Shown: positions 28,453 through 36,348, counted from the stretch's first letter. The stretch is DNA of 41,331 nucleotides from Alphaproteobacteria bacterium (GCA_020846275.1 JADLEG010000056.1:1-41331), one strand, 5' to 3'. The notes: generated from the sequence alone by a model not told the origin. Numbers and translations: made by a program.

Positions 28453-28546
28453 TCCTCCGCCAGGCGCGAGCCCCGGACTTGCCGCTAGTCAGCCCCCGCA
28501 CATGGCGCGGGTCTGCTATGCAGATCGCGCATAGGTATATTGGGGT

Positions 28547-29335
28547 TTAGGTGGCCGGCGCGGTCGTGCGCCGGGCGCTATCGCGCAGCCACAGCGCGAT
28601 CAGCCAGATCGACGGCACGATGGCCAGCGCATAGGTCAGCCACTGGCCGATCTCGCCTTCCGGCCCATAGGGCTCGGTGGCGTCGTGCCACAACTCGTTG
28701 TCGACCAGGGGCAGTACGCCGGCCTCCGCGAACTCGTGGAAGGCGTAGATCACAAGCTGGACCGAGAAGAGAACGAGGAACACGGCCGCGAACTGGAAGA
28801 AGGCGGTGAGACTGACCTGCCGCCCCAGCCGCGCCCAGGCCGCCGCCAGCAGGCCGGCGAGCGCGAAGCCGACGATGCCGCCGGCCGCGATCGATCCGCC
28901 TGAGTTCTGACCGGCAACTGCCGCTACCATCGTTGCCGCCTCGACCCCCTCGCGCGTCACCATCAAGAACAGGAACGCGGCAACGCCGAGCGCGGCCGCA
29001 AATCCTTGGCGTACCGCGGCGTTGGTCAGCTGTTGGGTAATCGCCTGCTTCATGCGCCGCCCGGCGCGCAGCACATGCACGGTGCACGAGATGATCAGCA
29101 CCGCCGCTACCAGCGCCAGCGCCCCTTCCCAGGCCGGTCCCATCTCGCCGAGCTGGGCCAAGGTCCAGCCAATCAGCGCCGACACGACCACCGCCGCACC
29201 GACGCCCCAGTAGACGGCAGGCAGCAGCGCGCGCCGCCCGGTCTGGCGCAGATAGGCCACGGCAATCCCCACGATCAGCAAGGCTTCGAGCCCCTCGCGA
29301 AAGATCACCACGCAGGTCGACAGGAAGGCGCCCAT
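28547..29335 (-). CDS. FTR1 family high-affinity iron permease
   Basis: A 262-residue, seven-helix FTR1/EfeU-type permease that imports ferric iron. The two hallmark REGxE motifs are present: REGLE at 13-17 and REGVE at 128-132. 'LGVAAFLFLMVTREGVEA' and the Glu/His-containing loop 'AFHEFAEAGVLPLVDNELWH' also match. The ATG at 29335 has GGAG 7 nt upstream. No efeO, efeB or cupredoxin partner is near, so it seems to stand alone here. An iron-box-like palindrome lies ~90-110 nt upstream (29421-29447). Confidence 0.95.
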   Translation of the reverse strand: MGAFLSTCVVIFREGLEALLIVGIAVAYLRQTGRRALLPAVYWGVGAAVVVSALIGWTLAQLGEMGPAWEGALALVAAVLIISCTVHVLRAGRRMKQAITQQLTNAAVRQGFAAALGVAAFLFLMVTREGVEAATMVAAVAGQNSGGSIAAGGIVGFALAGLLAAAWARLGRQVSLTAFFQFAAVFLVLFSVQLVIYAFHEFAEAGVLPLVDNELWHDATEPYGPEGEIGQWLTYALAIVPSIWLIALWLRDSARRTTAPAT

Positions 29336-29420
29336 GACGATGCTCCAGCAGCTCGAGGAACCGAGGCGAGCGGCCGACGTCGTACCCTGCCGCAACAGCC
29401 GGCGCGAACGTTGCCGCTAC

Positions 29421-29447
29421 TTGCGAATGATTGTCAATTGCGACAAT
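29421..29447 (-). promoter_or_regulatory. iron-box-like palindrome upstream of the FTR1 gene
   Basis: The stretch contains TTGCGAATGATTGTCAATT, close to the TGCGAATGA-type Fur boxes of proteobacteria, overlapping an exact ATTGTC-N6-GACAAT inverted repeat (29430-29447). The AT content is high for this genome. It lies between the DUF429 stop and FTR1. Fur/Mur or Irr binding is inferred from gene function and symmetry. Confidence 0.5.
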
Positions 29448-29458
29448 CGGTCGCAACC

Positions 29459-30031
29459 CTACACCCAGATCTCCATCCGCAGCCGTCGCGAGTCGCGCTG
29501 ACCGCCAAGCTGCCGGCCCTTCCCGGCAGCGAAGCGGCGGGCCGCGAGCGCCAGCGCGGCGGCATCGTAGAGGTCGTCCAGCGCCGCGCCGCGCCGCGGC
29601 AGATCGGCCGCCAACGCGTCGATGCCGGCGAAGCCGTGGCGCAGCAGCACCGCGCGCCGCGCCACCATGCCCTCGCGCGTGCGCTTCTTCGGCAGCGGCG
29701 CGCCGCCGTTGAGGCCGATGAAGATCACCTCGGGATGGCTCTCGCGCACCCGACGCTGGCGCGCGGGCGTCATCCAGGCGTCGAGTTCGGCGATGCGCGG
29801 CAAGATGTTCCAGGCCTGCTTGCTGATGCCCTTGCCGTCGCCTTTGCCCCAGGCATTGGCCGCCTGGTAGTCGGCGTAGCCGAGCAGCGGACGACGCAGA
29901 TGCAGGAACACGCTGGAGCGGCGCTCCGGCTGCAGCAGGGCCCGCGCCATTGCGTCGCACCCCCGCGCCCCGCTGTCGGGCAGGCCGATCGGCATGTCGA
30001 CCGCCACCATGGCCAGGCCGCGCAAAGGCAA
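29459..30031 (-). CDS. DUF429 domain protein, N-terminus ambiguous
   Basis: A DUF429 (RNase H-like fold) protein. Marks are 'AVDMPIGLPDSGARGCDAMA', 'RRSSVFLHLRRPLL', 'KGISKQAWNILPRIAELD', 'ESHPEVIFIGLNGG', and the ending 'RLRMEIWV'. The listed TTG start gives 190 residues but omits the conserved 'GVDGCRAGWLLVRLG' strand, which is encoded in frame up to 30118. Between that strand and the upstream TAA at 30185-30187 there is no ATG, GTG, TTG or CTG; only ATA codons (30169, 30154). So it uses a rare start, has a small sequence error, or is decaying. The activity of DUF429 is unknown. Confidence 0.7.
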   Translation of the reverse strand: MPLRGLAMVAVDMPIGLPDSGARGCDAMARALLQPERRSSVFLHLRRPLLGYADYQAANAWGKGDGKGISKQAWNILPRIAELDAWMTPARQRRVRESHPEVIFIGLNGGAPLPKKRTREGMVARRAVLLRHGFAGIDALAADLPRRGAALDDLYDAAALALAARRFAAGKGRQLGGQRDSRRLRMEIWV

Positions 30032-30209
30032 ACCGTTGAATCGGTCAACGATATCAACGCGCGCCTCGCCCGCCGGCCCCAGCCGGACCAGCAGCCACCC
30101 TGCACGGCAGCCGTCGACCCCGCCGACCGCGCCGCTGGTATCGCCTGCAGATATTGTAGAATCCCCTATGGCATTAACTCCGCTTTAAGGAGCGCTGGCT
30201 AGGATGCGC

Positions 30210-30299
30210 TCACGGTTTCGGTATCGGAGCCGTTCAGTCATCTCATCCCGTTTTCTCCTCCCTAAACTCGGGCTGCCCTCACCGGCGGCCCGATTTTTT
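30210..30299 (+). ncRNA. candidate trans-acting small RNA with anti-Shine-Dalgarno motif
   Basis: No gene precedes this stretch on the + strand for over 1.7 kb, yet it ends in a strong terminator. From 5' to 3' it has a hairpin (ACGGTTTC 30212-30219, loop 30220-30225, GGAGCCGT 30226-30233), a single-stranded stretch with CTCCTCCC (30255-30262), and the terminator stem with U-run. That order, with a CUCCUCCC seed, is like several alphaproteobacterial sRNAs that block ribosome-binding sites. A possible -10 (TAGGAT, 30200-30205) would start it near 30211; no good -35 was seen. Alternative: a long 5' leader for the aminotransferase with attenuation. Confidence 0.5.
30269..30299 (+). terminator. 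orphan intrinsic terminator
   Basis: CGGGCTGCC (30269-30277) pairs with GGCGGCCCG (30284-30292), nine pairs with one G-U, loop of six, then A and six T (30294-30299). The nearest upstream + strand gene is bdhA, ending at 28452, so it more likely ends a short local RNA. Confidence 0.85.
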
Positions 30300-30386
30300 C
30301 CGGGCGCGTCGAGCCATCTCGCGTCTCCGCCGCCGAAGCCCTAGCATGGCGTCCCGGCCGAAGCACGACAGAGGGGCGACGACGAG

Positions 30387-31538
30387 ATGCTTCCTTCGCA
30401 ACGCGACCAGTTCGATATCCCGCGCGACATCTGCTACCTGAACGCGGCCTCGTGGAGCCCGCTGCCGCTGGCGACCCAGGAGGCGGGACGCGCGGCGGTC
30501 GGGCGCAAGGGCCAGCCCTGGAAGATCGATCCCGGCTTCGCCGGCGAGCAGCACGAGCGCGCGCGCAAGGCCGCGGCGCGGCTGATCAACGCCGATCCCG
30601 CGGACGTGGCGCTGATCTCTTCCGTCAGCTATGGCGTGGCTACCGCGGCGAAGTGCTTCAGCGTGCCGAGGGGCGCGCGCGTGCTGCTGCTGCAGGACGA
30701 CCATTCCTCGCCGGCGCTGGAATGGATGACCCGCGCGCCGGCCGACGGCTACGCGACCGAGACCGTGGCGCAGCCGGCCGACGGCGACTGGACCAGCGCG
30801 GTGCTGGCTGCGATCGACCGCAAGGGCGCGGCGCCGGTGGCGCTGGCCTCGATCTCCTCGCTGCACTGGTCGGATGGCGGCGGCATCGACCTCGACCGTG
30901 TTGCGGTGGCGCTGCGCAAGCAGGGTGCGGCGCTGCTGGTCGACGGCACCCAGGGCGTTGGCGCCGTGCCGTTCGACGTGCGCAGGCTCGATCCCGATTT
31001 CCTGGTCTTCCCGACCTACAAGTGGACGCTCGGCCCCTATGGCCGCGCCTTCATCTACATCGCCAAGCGCCGCCAGGACGGCGTGCCCCTGGAACAGACC
31101 GGCTTCGGCCGGCGGTCGGTGTCGGCCGAGCGCACGCCGCCCTACCTGAAGGACACCGCCTATGTCGACGGGGCGCGACGCTTCGACATGGGCGAGCGCG
31201 ACCATTTCATCTCGCTGGAGATGGCGGCGATCGGCATGGAGATGATCGACCGCTGGGGCACGGGCGCCGTCGCCCAGCGCCTGCGCATGCTGACCGACCG
31301 GCTGGCGGACGGCCTGCGCAATTCCGGCGTGCTGATGCTGGACGACAAGTACCGCGTGCCGCACATCCTGAGCCTCGCCTTCCCCAAGGGCATGCCGGCG
31401 GACCTGGTCCAGCGCCTCGCCAAGGACAAGGTCTACGCCGCGCCGCGCCTGGGCCGGCTGCGCATCAGCCCGCATGTCTACAACGACGAAGCGGATGTCG
31501 ACCGCTTCGTCGAGGTGTTTCGCAAGGCATTTGTTTGA
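30387..31538 (+). CDS. class V aminotransferase-fold PLP-dependent enzyme
   Basis: A 383-residue PLP enzyme of fold type I. Asp186 in 'ALLVDGTQGVGAVPFDV' and Lys212 in 'FLVFPTYKWTLGPYGRAF' are the expected cofactor residues. Other marks are 'YLNAASWSPLPLATQEAGRA' at the start and 'SSVSYGVATAAKCF'. The group includes cysteine desulfurases, kynureninases and isopenicillin N epimerase-like enzymes. It lacks a clear Cys loop of a desulfurase, so I would not assign a reaction. It heads a tight six-gene run: the next gene begins 4 nt after its stop. Confidence 0.9.
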   Translation: MLPSQRDQFDIPRDICYLNAASWSPLPLATQEAGRAAVGRKGQPWKIDPGFAGEQHERARKAAARLINADPADVALISSVSYGVATAAKCFSVPRGARVLLLQDDHSSPALEWMTRAPADGYATETVAQPADGDWTSAVLAAIDRKGAAPVALASISSLHWSDGGGIDLDRVAVALRKQGAALLVDGTQGVGAVPFDVRRLDPDFLVFPTYKWTLGPYGRAFIYIAKRRQDGVPLEQTGFGRRSVSAERTPPYLKDTAYVDGARRFDMGERDHFISLEMAAIGMEMIDRWGTGAVAQRLRMLTDRLADGLRNSGVLMLDDKYRVPHILSLAFPKGMPADLVQRLAKDKVYAAPRLGRLRISPHVYNDEADVDRFVEVFRKAFV

Positions 31539-31541
31539 GGC

Positions 31542-32390
31542 ATGGCCGGACCGCCGTCGATCTTCGCCATCCTCGACTTGCCGGTCGCGATCAAGGTCGT
31601 CGATATCGGCGCCAACCCGATCGACGGCGAACCGCCCTACGCCCCCCTTTTGAAAGCGGGCCGCGCCGAGGTGGTGGGCTTCGAGCCGAACCTGCAGGCG
31701 CACGCCGTGCTGCAGCAGAAGAAGGGGCCGCGCGAGACCTACTTGCCGCTGGCGATCGGCGACGGCAAGCGCCATACGCTGCATCATTGCCACGCGCCCG
31801 GCATGACCTCGCTGCTCGAGCCCAACCCCGACGTGCTGGCGCTGTTCCACGGCTTCCCCGACTGGGGGCGCGTCGTTCGCACCGAGGAGGTCGACACGGT
31901 GCGCCTGGACGACGTGCCGGAGACGACGGGCCTCGACCTGCTGAAGATCGACATCCAGGGCGCCGAGCTGATGGCGTTCGAGAATGCGCCGCGGCGCCTG
32001 GCGGGTGCGCTGGTGATCCAGACCGAGGTCGAGTTCCTGGCGATGTATCGCGGTCAGCCGCTCTATGGCGACGTCGAGCGGTTCCTGCGCGCGCGAGGCT
32101 TCATGCTCCACCGGTTCGAGCCGCTGGTCAGCCGCGTGGTGAAGCCGCTGGTGCTGGGCGGGGATATCTTCGCCGGCTTCACCCAGCTGTTCTGGGCCGA
32201 CGCGATCTTCGTTCGCGACCTGACGCGGCTGGGCGGGCTCGACGACGGCCAGCTGCTGCGCGCGGCGACGATCCTGCACGAGTGCTACAAGGCGGTCGAC
32301 CTGGCGCTGCACATCCTGCTGGAGCACGATCGCCGCGCCGGCACGGCGCTGGGCCCGCGCTACCTGCACGCGATCACCGCGCGCGCTTGA
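31542..32390 (+). CDS. FkbM family methyltransferase
   Basis: A 282-residue SAM-dependent methyltransferase of the FkbM type. The SAM loop is 'VVDIGANPIDG' (D21-N25). 'VVGFEPNLQAHAVLQQKKGP' is the second strand, and 'LDLLKIDIQGAELMAFENAP' is the FkbM signature with the 'KIDIQGAE' core. FkbM-type enzymes usually O-methylate sugars or polyketides; no biosynthetic cluster is next to it. It begins 4 nt after the aminotransferase stop, so they are likely cotranslated. Confidence 0.93.
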   Translation: MAGPPSIFAILDLPVAIKVVDIGANPIDGEPPYAPLLKAGRAEVVGFEPNLQAHAVLQQKKGPRETYLPLAIGDGKRHTLHHCHAPGMTSLLEPNPDVLALFHGFPDWGRVVRTEEVDTVRLDDVPETTGLDLLKIDIQGAELMAFENAPRRLAGALVIQTEVEFLAMYRGQPLYGDVERFLRARGFMLHRFEPLVSRVVKPLVLGGDIFAGFTQLFWADAIFVRDLTRLGGLDDGQLLRAATILHECYKAVDLALHILLEHDRRAGTALGPRYLHAITARA

Positions 32391-32451
32391 CCCCTTCCTC
32401 CCACCGCCGCTAGGGTCCGCGCGATTTTTGTCCCCGACAGGGAGGGCCGCC

Positions 32452-33747
32452 ATGGTCGCGCCCAAGCATCCGCGCTTCGCCACCTTGAGCCTTCACGCGG
32501 GCCAGCAGCCCGACACGGCGACCGGCGCGCGCGCCGTGCCGATCTACCAGACCACGTCCTTCGTGTTCGACGACACCGACCACGCCGCCTCGCTCTTCAA
32601 CCTCGAGCGCGCGGGCTACATCTACAGCCGCATCGGAAACCCGACCGTGGCGGTGCTGGAGGAGCGGCTGGCGGCGCTGGAGGGCGGGGTGGGCGCGGTG
32701 TGCACGGCAAGCGGCCAGGCGGCGCTGCACCTGGCCATCGCGACGTTGATGGGCGCGGGCGGGCACATCGTCGCCTCGGCCTCGCTCTACGGCGGCAGCG
32801 TCAACATGTTCGCCCATACCCTGCCGCGCTTCGGCATCACCACGACCTTCGTCAAGCCGCGCGACCTCGACGGGTTCCGCAACGCCATCCGCCCCGAGAC
32901 GCGGCTGGTCTTCGCCGAGGTGCTGGGTAATCCAGGCCTCGAAGTGCTGAACATCCCCGAGGTCGCCGCGATCGCGCATCATCGCAAGATCCCGCTGATG
33001 CTCGACGCCACCTTCGCCACGCCCTACCTGATCCGCAGCTTCGAGCACGGCGCCGACTTGGTGATGCATTCCGCCACCAAGTGGCTGGGCGGACACGGCG
33101 TCGCCATCGCCGGCGCGCTGATCGACAGCGGGCGTTTCGACTGGGAAGGCTCTGGCCTGTTCCCGACCATGACCGAGCCCTATGCCGGCTATCACGGCAT
33201 CGACTTCGCCGAGGATTTCGGGCCGCAGGCCTTCGTGATGCGCGCGCGCTGCGAGGGACTGCGCGATTTCGGGCCTTGCATGAGCCCGGGCAACGCCTTC
33301 TACATCCTGCAGGGCGTCGAGACGCTGCCGATGCGCATGGAGCGCCACGTCGCCAATGCGCGCGCCCTCCTCCAGTTCCTGAAGTCGTCCGACGCGGTCG
33401 CCTGGGTCAACCATCCCGACCTGCCCGAGCACCCCGACCACGAGCTGGCGAAGAAGCTGCTGCCGCGCGGCGCGGGATCGATGGTCAGCTTCGGCATCAA
33501 GGGCGGCCGGGCCGCGGGCGCCAGGTTCATCGAGAAGCTGGAGCTGTTCTCGCACCTCGCCAACGTGGGCGACGCCAAGTCGCTGGTGATCCACCCCGCC
33601 AGCACGACGCACCAGCAGATGGATGCCAAGCAGCTCGCCTCCGCCGGGGTGGGCGAGGACATGATCCGCATGTCGGTCGGCCTCGAGGATCCGGCCGACC
33701 TGATCGACGACCTGAAACAGGCGCTGCGCGCCGCGACAAAGGGTTAG
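32452..33747 (+). CDS. O-acetylhomoserine/O-acetylserine sulfhydrylase-type enzyme
   Basis: A 431-residue Cys/Met metabolism PLP enzyme. Lys210 in 'VMHSATKWLGGHG' binds PLP, Asp185 lies in 'IPLMLDATFATPYL', and 'YIYSRIGNPTVAVLEERLAA' and 'TASGQAALHLAI' are family blocks. The ending 'MIRMSVGLEDPADLIDDLKQ' is standard. Such enzymes make homocysteine from O-acetylhomoserine and sulfide (MetY). A GGGAGG ribosome-binding site sets the ATG at 32452, 24 nt inside the open frame. It follows the FkbM gene by 61 nt. Confidence 0.93.
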   Translation: MVAPKHPRFATLSLHAGQQPDTATGARAVPIYQTTSFVFDDTDHAASLFNLERAGYIYSRIGNPTVAVLEERLAALEGGVGAVCTASGQAALHLAIATLMGAGGHIVASASLYGGSVNMFAHTLPRFGITTTFVKPRDLDGFRNAIRPETRLVFAEVLGNPGLEVLNIPEVAAIAHHRKIPLMLDATFATPYLIRSFEHGADLVMHSATKWLGGHGVAIAGALIDSGRFDWEGSGLFPTMTEPYAGYHGIDFAEDFGPQAFVMRARCEGLRDFGPCMSPGNAFYILQGVETLPMRMERHVANARALLQFLKSSDAVAWVNHPDLPEHPDHELAKKLLPRGAGSMVSFGIKGGRAAGARFIEKLELFSHLANVGDAKSLVIHPASTTHQQMDAKQLASAGVGEDMIRMSVGLEDPADLIDDLKQALRAATKG

Positions 33748-33751
33748 GCGC

Positions 33752-34549
33752 GTGCAACTGACCGTCAACGCCGCCGCCGTCTACGCCCATACCGGCGGCC
33801 AGGACTTCGATCCGACCACGCCCGCGATCGTCTTCCTGCACGGGGCGGGCATGGACCACACCGTCTGGGGCCTGCAGGCGCGCTACTTCGCCCATCACGG
33901 CTTTGCGGTGCTGGCGCCCGACCTGCCGGCGCATGGCCGTTCCGAGGGCGCCGCGCTGACGAGCGTCGGCGCGATGGCCGACTGGATCGCGGCCCTGATG
34001 GACGCGGCCAAGCTCGGCGCCGCGTCCCTGGTCGGGCATTCGATGGGCGCGCTCGCCTGCCTGGAAGCCGCCTCGCGCCTGGGGCCGCGCGTGACGCGGC
34101 TGATCCTGTGCGGCGCGGCGCCGCGCATGGCGGTGCATCCCGACTTGATCGAGGCGGCCGAGAAGGACCCGCCGCTGGCGCGCGACCTGATCGTCGACTG
34201 GGCCTTCGGCGGGCGCGGGCGCATCGGCGGGAACATCGCCGCCGGGCTGTGGCTGAAGGCGGCCGCGCAGCGCCTGATCGACCGCGCGGGCGGCACGGTG
34301 CTGGCCTGCGATTTCAAGGCCTGCGACGCCTACGGCGGCGGCGAGGCCGCGGCGAAGGCGGTCGCCTGCCCGGCGCTCCTGATCCTCGGCCGCGACGACC
34401 GCATGACCCCGCCGCGCGCGGGCCGCGAATTCACCCGGATGATCAAGGACGCGGCGGCCGCCGAGCTGACGGACTGCGGCCACATGATGATGGTCGAGCA
34501 GCCCGATGCGACGCTCGAACAGATGAAGACGTTCCTCGGGCGGGCATGA
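33752..34549 (+). CDS. alpha/beta-fold hydrolase
   Basis: A 265-residue alpha/beta hydrolase. 'IVFLHGAGMDHTVWGLQAR' is the oxyanion region, Ser97 lies in 'LVGHSMGALACLEAA', the acid is in 'LLILGRDDRMTPPRAG', and the His is in 'LTDCGHMMMVEQP'. It starts with GTG 4 nt after the sulfhydrylase stop and ends overlapping the thioesterase start. It has no close similarity in cap region to the hydrolase at 565. Substrate unknown; the coupling suggests a shared pathway with the thioesterase. Confidence 0.92.
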   Translation: MQLTVNAAAVYAHTGGQDFDPTTPAIVFLHGAGMDHTVWGLQARYFAHHGFAVLAPDLPAHGRSEGAALTSVGAMADWIAALMDAAKLGAASLVGHSMGALACLEAASRLGPRVTRLILCGAAPRMAVHPDLIEAAEKDPPLARDLIVDWAFGGRGRIGGNIAAGLWLKAAAQRLIDRAGGTVLACDFKACDAYGGGEAAAKAVACPALLILGRDDRMTPPRAGREFTRMIKDAAAAELTDCGHMMMVEQPDATLEQMKTFLGRA

Positions 34550-34989
34550 TGGCCGACAATGCCGCCACCCGGCGCGACGCCTACAAGCGCTTCGTCGCCA
34601 TCACCACGCGCTGGGCGGACAACGACGCCTACGCGCATGTCAACAACGTCACCTACTATTCCTATTTCGACACGGCGGTGAACCACGTGCTGGTGACGGG
34701 GGGCGCGCTCGACATCGAGCATGCGACCGAGATCGGCGTGGTGGTCGAGACGATGTGCCGCTTCTTCAAGCCGGTCGCCTTTCCCGACGCGCTGGAAGCC
34801 GGGCTGCGCGTGACGAAGCTCGGCCGCTCCTCCGTGCGCTACGAGATCGGAATCTTCAAGCAGGGCGACGACACCGCCGCTGCCGCCGGGCACTTCGTGC
34901 ATGTCTATGTGCGGCGCGCGGACTTCCAGGTGATCGCGGTGCCGGAATCCGTTAAGCACGTTGTCACGCCGCTGTTGGTTAACGCCTGA
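34546..34989 (+). CDS. acyl-CoA thioesterase (4HBT family)
   Basis: A 147-residue HotDog thioesterase. 'TRWADNDAYAHVNNVTYYSY' is the signature with the catalytic Asp in 'NDAYAHVNN'. 'ALEAGLRVTKLGRSSVRYEI' and 'AAAAGHFVHVYV' are later strands. The first ATG (34546) overlaps the hydrolase stop; a second ATG follows at 34549. It hydrolyses acyl-CoA; chain length is unknown. It belongs to the 30387-35373 run. Confidence 0.92.
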   Translation: MMADNAATRRDAYKRFVAITTRWADNDAYAHVNNVTYYSYFDTAVNHVLVTGGALDIEHATEIGVVVETMCRFFKPVAFPDALEAGLRVTKLGRSSVRYEIGIFKQGDDTAAAAGHFVHVYVRRADFQVIAVPESVKHVVTPLLVNA

Positions 34990-35028
34990 TTCGGCGTGTA
35001 GGATTGGCGTCATCGGGGAGAGAGACGA

Positions 35029-35373
35029 ATGACGACCAAGACCAGGGTGCCGCTGCTGGCGACGCTCGCCGAGGCGCGCAAGGCGCCGCTGCCCACCGGG
35101 CGGCTGTCGGCGCTGCTGATGGAGCACGGCACGATGCAGCTGCGGCACTACAAGCCGCCGGAAGGCGGCGATCCGCAGAAGCCGCATGACCAGGACGAGC
35201 TCTATGTCGTCATGAACGGCTCGGGCTGGTTCCGCTGCGACGACGCGCGGGTGAAGTTCGGCCCGGGCGACGTGCTCTATGCCGGCGCCGGCGCGGTGCA
35301 TCGTTTCGAGGACTACAGCAAGGACACCGAGCTGTGGGTCGTGTTCTACGGCGCCAAGGGCGGCGAGGCATAG
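35029..35373 (+). CDS. cupin domain protein
   Basis: A 114-residue single-domain cupin. Motif 1 is 'YKPPEGGDPQKPHDQDELYV' with His, Asp and Glu metal-ligand candidates, and motif 2 is 'FGPGDVLYAGAGAVHRFEDY' with the last His. GGGGAGAG lies upstream of the ATG. It may be a small metalloenzyme or sugar-binding protein; no reaction can be assigned. It is the last gene of the + run, 39 nt after the thioesterase. Confidence 0.88.
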   Translation: MTTKTRVPLLATLAEARKAPLPTGRLSALLMEHGTMQLRHYKPPEGGDPQKPHDQDELYVVMNGSGWFRCDDARVKFGPGDVLYAGAGAVHRFEDYSKDTELWVVFYGAKGGEA

Positions 35374-35422
35374 GCGGGTGTCGATGGGCCTATCCAATAT
35401 GGTTAATCGAAGCACCCACAAA

Positions 35423-35437
35423 TTAACTAAAATTTAA
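35423..35437 (+). promoter_or_regulatory. CtrA-type box (TTAA-N7-TTAA) upstream of rcdA
   Basis: TTAA (35423-35426) and TTAA (35434-35437) are separated by exactly 7 nt (CTAAAAT), the full CtrA consensus, in an AT-rich stretch of a 175-nt gap. It lies ~112 nt before rcdA. A further TTAA half-site is at 35403. CtrA control of rcdA is inferred from the motif and from the role of RcdA. Confidence 0.65.
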
Positions 35438-35548
35438 GATTTTTCTTGCGGGCAGCCATCGGCTGCATGATCATTCCCCGCGTGATCGGCGAGTTGAAGG
35501 ACCAACCGATCAACCCCGGGTTCGGGGCAGTATGCCAGGGAGGCAGGG

Positions 35549-36040
35549 ATGCAGGATTTCGAAGTGCCCTTCATCGAGCGCATCTATGACGAGGCGAAAA
35601 GCCTGCTCGTCGAGGCGCGCGACTACATGCAGACCCTGGCGCCGGCCGAGCGCGCGACGATGACGCCGCTGGAGAACCTGCAATCGATCAGCGAGGGGTT
35701 GCGCCTGACCACGCGGCTGACCGAGGTGATGGCCTGGGCGATGACCCACAAGGCGGCGCAGGCCGGCGAGATCACCCGCGAAGAAGCCGTCCACCCCAAT
35801 CGCCGCCTGGGTGGCCAGCCGATCTGCCTGGAAGAGCTGGATGTCAGCCTGTTCGAGCCGCCGCCGCGGCTGGTCAGCCTGCTGCGCCGCAGCCTCGGCC
35901 TCTATAAGCGCACGCTGCGGCTCGACCGGCTGATCGCCGGCGAGGAGATGCAGTTCGGCTCGTTCAACATCTGCCTGGCCGCAAGCGAGACGATGAAATC
36001 GCGCCCGCCCGCCAGCCAGCCGCGGTTGATCCAGGCCTGA
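35549..36040 (+). CDS. rcdA: RcdA-like protein (DUF1465), regulator of CtrA degradation
   Basis: A 163-residue DUF1465/RcdA-family protein. Marks are 'FIERIYDEAKSLLVEARDYM', 'GLRLTTRLTEVMAWAMTHKA', 'QAGEITREEA', and 'PPRLVSLLRRSLGLYKRTLR'. The helical core matches RcdA; the C-terminal ~20 residues are polar and probably disordered. In Caulobacter, RcdA is an adaptor that helps ClpXP degrade the cell-cycle regulator CtrA. ATG at 35549 with GGGAGGC upstream. The CtrA-type box in its promoter would close a feedback loop (inference). Confidence 0.88.
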   Translation: MQDFEVPFIERIYDEAKSLLVEARDYMQTLAPAERATMTPLENLQSISEGLRLTTRLTEVMAWAMTHKAAQAGEITREEAVHPNRRLGGQPICLEELDVSLFEPPPRLVSLLRRSLGLYKRTLRLDRLIAGEEMQFGSFNICLAASETMKSRPPASQPRLIQA

Positions 36041-36123
36041 CAAACCGGCAGCGGCCCCAGCCGCCGATAATCGCGACGCACATCCTGTCGGGCGCGCCGA
36101 ATTGACGGCGCGGCCGCGCAGCG

Positions 36124-36348
36124 TCAGTTCTTGATGCCGAGGTTCTTGAAGCGCTTGTTGAACTTGGCGAGCTGGCCGCCGCTGTCGTTCAGGCGGAAGA
36201 CGCCGGTCCAGGCGGGATGCGACTTGGAGTCGATGTCCAGCCGCAGCGTGTCGCCCGGCTTGCCGTAGGTCGAGCGCGTCTTGAAGGTCGTGCCGTCGGT
36301 CATGACCACGTTGATCTCGTGGTATTCGGGGTGAATCTTCTCTTTCAT
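36124..36348 (-). CDS. rpmE: 50S ribosomal protein L31 (bL31, zinc-free type)
   Basis: A 74-residue bL31. '[20 protein letters not shown]' and '[13 protein letters not shown]' are family marks, and '[12 protein letters not shown]' ends it. It has no CxxC pair, so it is the zinc-independent form. The ATG at 36348 has GGGAG ~8 nt upstream; the frame is open further but without L31 similarity. It is convergent with rcdA and divergent from cyaY across 234 nt, where I see no other gene. Confidence 0.97.
   Translation of the reverse strand: MKEKIHPEYHEINVVMTDGTTFKTRSTYGKPGDTLRLDIDSKSHPAWTGVFRLNDSGGQLAKFNKRFKNLGIKN

Noticed and set aside
28453..28546. Possible bidirectional terminator between bdhA and the FTR1 gene
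   Set aside because: Only a short CCCGC/GCGGG hairpin without a T-run is present, which is too weak to call.
30279..32483. A 734-codon minus-strand open frame opposite the aminotransferase and FkbM genes
   Set aside because: The + strand proteins have clear motifs, and this frame is a low-complexity shadow rich in Arg, Gln, His and Asp.
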